From: Syntrophales bacterium
GTDB lineage: Bacteria > Desulfobacterota > Syntrophia > Syntrophales > UBA5619
Assembly: GCA_028712015.1 (NCBI GenBank)
Contig: JAQTRB010000088.1
Coordinates: forward strand, 1-6,829
Reading direction: 5' to 3'
Length of the DNA stretch: 6,829 nt
Shown here: one piece after another, positions 5,508-6,829 of the stretch
Position numbering within the stretch: the stretch's first letter is position 1
Layout: each line of letters begins with the position of its first letter
Translations under genes and position numbers: made by a program
Notes under the pieces: generated by a model
The model's database searches: none
What the model saw: only the letters and a program-made list of their open reading frames with translations
Told to the model about the DNA's origin: nothing

Positions 5508-6829
5508 ATGGACAAAAAGTATAACCCGTTGGAAATCGAAGAGAAGTGGCAGAAGTACTGGGAGGAAAAGCGGATCTTTCGCGTCACGGAAGACCCGAAG
5601 CGGAAAAAGTATTACCTTCTGGAGATGTTTCCCTATCCTTCCGGCCGGATTCACATCGGCCATGTGCGGAATTATACGATCGGTGACGTCGTCGCACGAT
5701 ACAAGAGGATGAAGGGATTCAACGTCCTCCATCCGATGGGTTGGGATGCCTTCGGGATGCCGGCGGAGAACGCCGCCATCGAACGGGGAATCCACCCCTC
5801 CGTCTGGACCCATGAAAACATTGAAAACATGAAGCGCCAGCTCAAAAGGATGGGCTTCAGCTATGACTGGGATCGGGAACTGGCCACCTGCGAACCCGAA
5901 TATTACCGTTGGGAACAGCTGTTCTTCCTGCAGATGTACGAAAAGGGGCTCGCCTACAAGAAAAGCTCGACGGTAAACTGGTGCCCAAAATGCGAGACCG
6001 TGCTGGCCAACGAGCAGGTAGAGGCCGGTCTCTGCTGGCGCTGCGGCTCGGAGGTGGGCGAAAAATACCTGAGCCAGTGGTTCTTCCGGATCACCGCCTA
6101 CATTGAGGAGCTCCTGGACTACTGCGACCGCCTCCCGGGCTGGCCCGAACGGGTTCTCACGATGCAGAAGAACTGGATCGGGAAGAGCTACGGCTGCGAG
6201 GCGTCCTTTCCGATGGCCGACGGCAAGGGGGACATCAAGGTCTTCACGACCCGTCAGGACACGATCTACGGCGCCACCTTCATGCTGATCGCCGCCGAAC
6301 ACCCTCTCGTAACGGATCTTGTCCGGGGCAAGGAGTGTGAACCGGCGGTTCTGGCGTTCGTCGAGAAGATCAAAAAGCAGGACAAGAAGATGCGGACCTC
6401 CGAGTATTACGAAAAGGAGGGAATCTTCCTCGACGCCTATTGCCTCAATCCCGTCACGGGCCGGAAGATGCCGATCTATGCGGCCAACTTCGTGCTGGCC
6501 GACTACGGCACCGGCTGCGTCATGGCGGTCCCCACCCACGACCAGCGGGACTTCGAATTCGCCAAGAAGTACAACCTGCCGCTCATTGTCGTCATCCAGT
6601 CCCCCGACCGCGCATTGAACGTCCAGACGATGACCGAGGCCTACACGGGCGAGGGAATCCTGGTCAATTCAGGCCCCTTCGACGGCATGGAGAATCTCAA
6701 GGCCCTCGACGCGATCGCGGACCACCTCGTCAGGCTCGGGCGGGGGAAAAAGACGATCCAGTACCGGCTGCGGGACTGGGGGATCTCCCGCCAACGCTAC
6801 TGGGGCGCCCCGATACCGATGATCCTCTG
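5508..6829 (+). CDS. leuS: Leucyl-tRNA synthetase, 3' partial
   Basis: LeuRS is a cytoplasmic class I synthetase that charges tRNA-Leu and removes misactivated norvaline, isoleucine and similar residues. The window holds 440 codons plus two bases, roughly the N-terminal half of a protein usually about 820-870 residues long; the KMSKS loop, the anticodon-binding domain and the C-terminal domain lie beyond the edge. Visible are FPYPSGRIHIGHVRNY with HIGH at 49-52, HPMGWDAFGMPAENAA (75-90), and a four-cysteine zinc knuckle (Cys159, Cys162, Cys176, Cys179). The CP1 editing domain follows, with TTRQDT at 247-252 (Thr252 present, Gln where E. coli has Pro250) and GTGCVMAVPTHDQRD with Asp345, so editing should work. 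The window ends in the returning catalytic domain (DWGISRQRYWGAPIP). The start has AAGGAA 7 bases upstream. It lies 97 bases after trkH, has its own candidate promoter, and is not obviously linked to K+ uptake in function. Confidence 0.97.
   Translation, partial: MDKKYNPLEIEEKWQKYWEEKRIFRVTEDPKRKKYYLLEMFPYPSGRIHIGHVRNYTIGDVVARYKRMKGFNVLHPMGWDAFGMPAENAAIERGIHPSVWTHENIENMKRQLKRMGFSYDWDRELATCEPEYYRWEQLFFLQMYEKGLAYKKSSTVNWCPKCETVLANEQVEAGLCWRCGSEVGEKYLSQWFFRITAYIEELLDYCDRLPGWPERVLTMQKNWIGKSYGCEASFPMADGKGDIKVFTTRQDTIYGATFMLIAAEHPLVTDLVRGKECEPAVLAFVEKIKKQDKKMRTSEYYEKEGIFLDAYCLNPVTGRKMPIYAANFVLADYGTGCVMAVPTHDQRDFEFAKKYNLPLIVVIQSPDRALNVQTMTEAYTGEGILVNSGPFDGMENLKALDAIADHLVRLGRGKKTIQYRLRDWGISRQRYWGAPIPMIL

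Noticed and set aside
4139..5587. Long antisense reading frame of 482 codons opposite trkH
   Set aside because: It mirrors the GC-biased codons of trkH, its translation is low-complexity and charge-rich, and it resembles no family. trkH is complete on the other strand.
5430..6539. Antisense reading frame of 369 codons opposite leuS
   Set aside because: LeuRS motifs are unbroken on the + strand; the reverse translation has no family features.

Overview
This window is a compact stretch of bacterial core genome, all coding on the + strand. It is GC-rich with strongly GC-biased third codon positions and almost no intergenic space. The order is ribBA (5' end cut by the window) - ribH - nusB - a stand-alone M17-peptidase N-terminal-type domain protein - trkA - trkH - leuS (3' end cut by the window). 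The wording of the proteins (RibBA with GQTE, LeuRS with TRQDT and PTHDQRD, a free M17 N-terminal domain next to nusB) suggests a deltaproteobacterium in the broad sense (Desulfobacterota, possibly a Syntrophus/Geobacter-like anaerobe). This placement is from memory of such sequences and is only moderately certain.

Region by region: bases 1-1476 hold the last steps of riboflavin synthesis. RibBA makes both precursors (from ribulose-5-phosphate and from GTP), and RibH (lumazine synthase) condenses the DHBP with the pyrimidine intermediate. Bases about 1545-2547 hold nusB, a transcription antitermination factor, whose 3' end overlaps by 47 bases the start of a 188-residue protein. That protein looks like the non-catalytic N-terminal domain of leucyl aminopeptidase (PepA type) with no peptidase domain following. 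Bases 2595-5410 encode a Trk potassium uptake system: TrkA, the cytoplasmic NAD-binding regulatory subunit with two RCK modules, and TrkH, the membrane subunit. Their stop and start codons overlap (ATGA). After a 97-base gap with a plausible sigma-70-type promoter, leuS (leucyl-tRNA synthetase) begins and runs off the window.

The first six genes are likely one transcription unit: spacers are at most about 95 bases, there are two overlaps, and no terminator is visible. leuS may be read through or start from its own promoter. No mobile element, CRISPR array, tRNA or rRNA was seen, and no stretch over 300 bases lacks a gene. The most unusual items are the orphan M17 N-terminal-domain protein with its overlap into nusB, and a glutamine in RibBA where the canonical DHBP synthase has a metal-binding histidine. 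I found no convincing sign of a wholly new multi-gene system.
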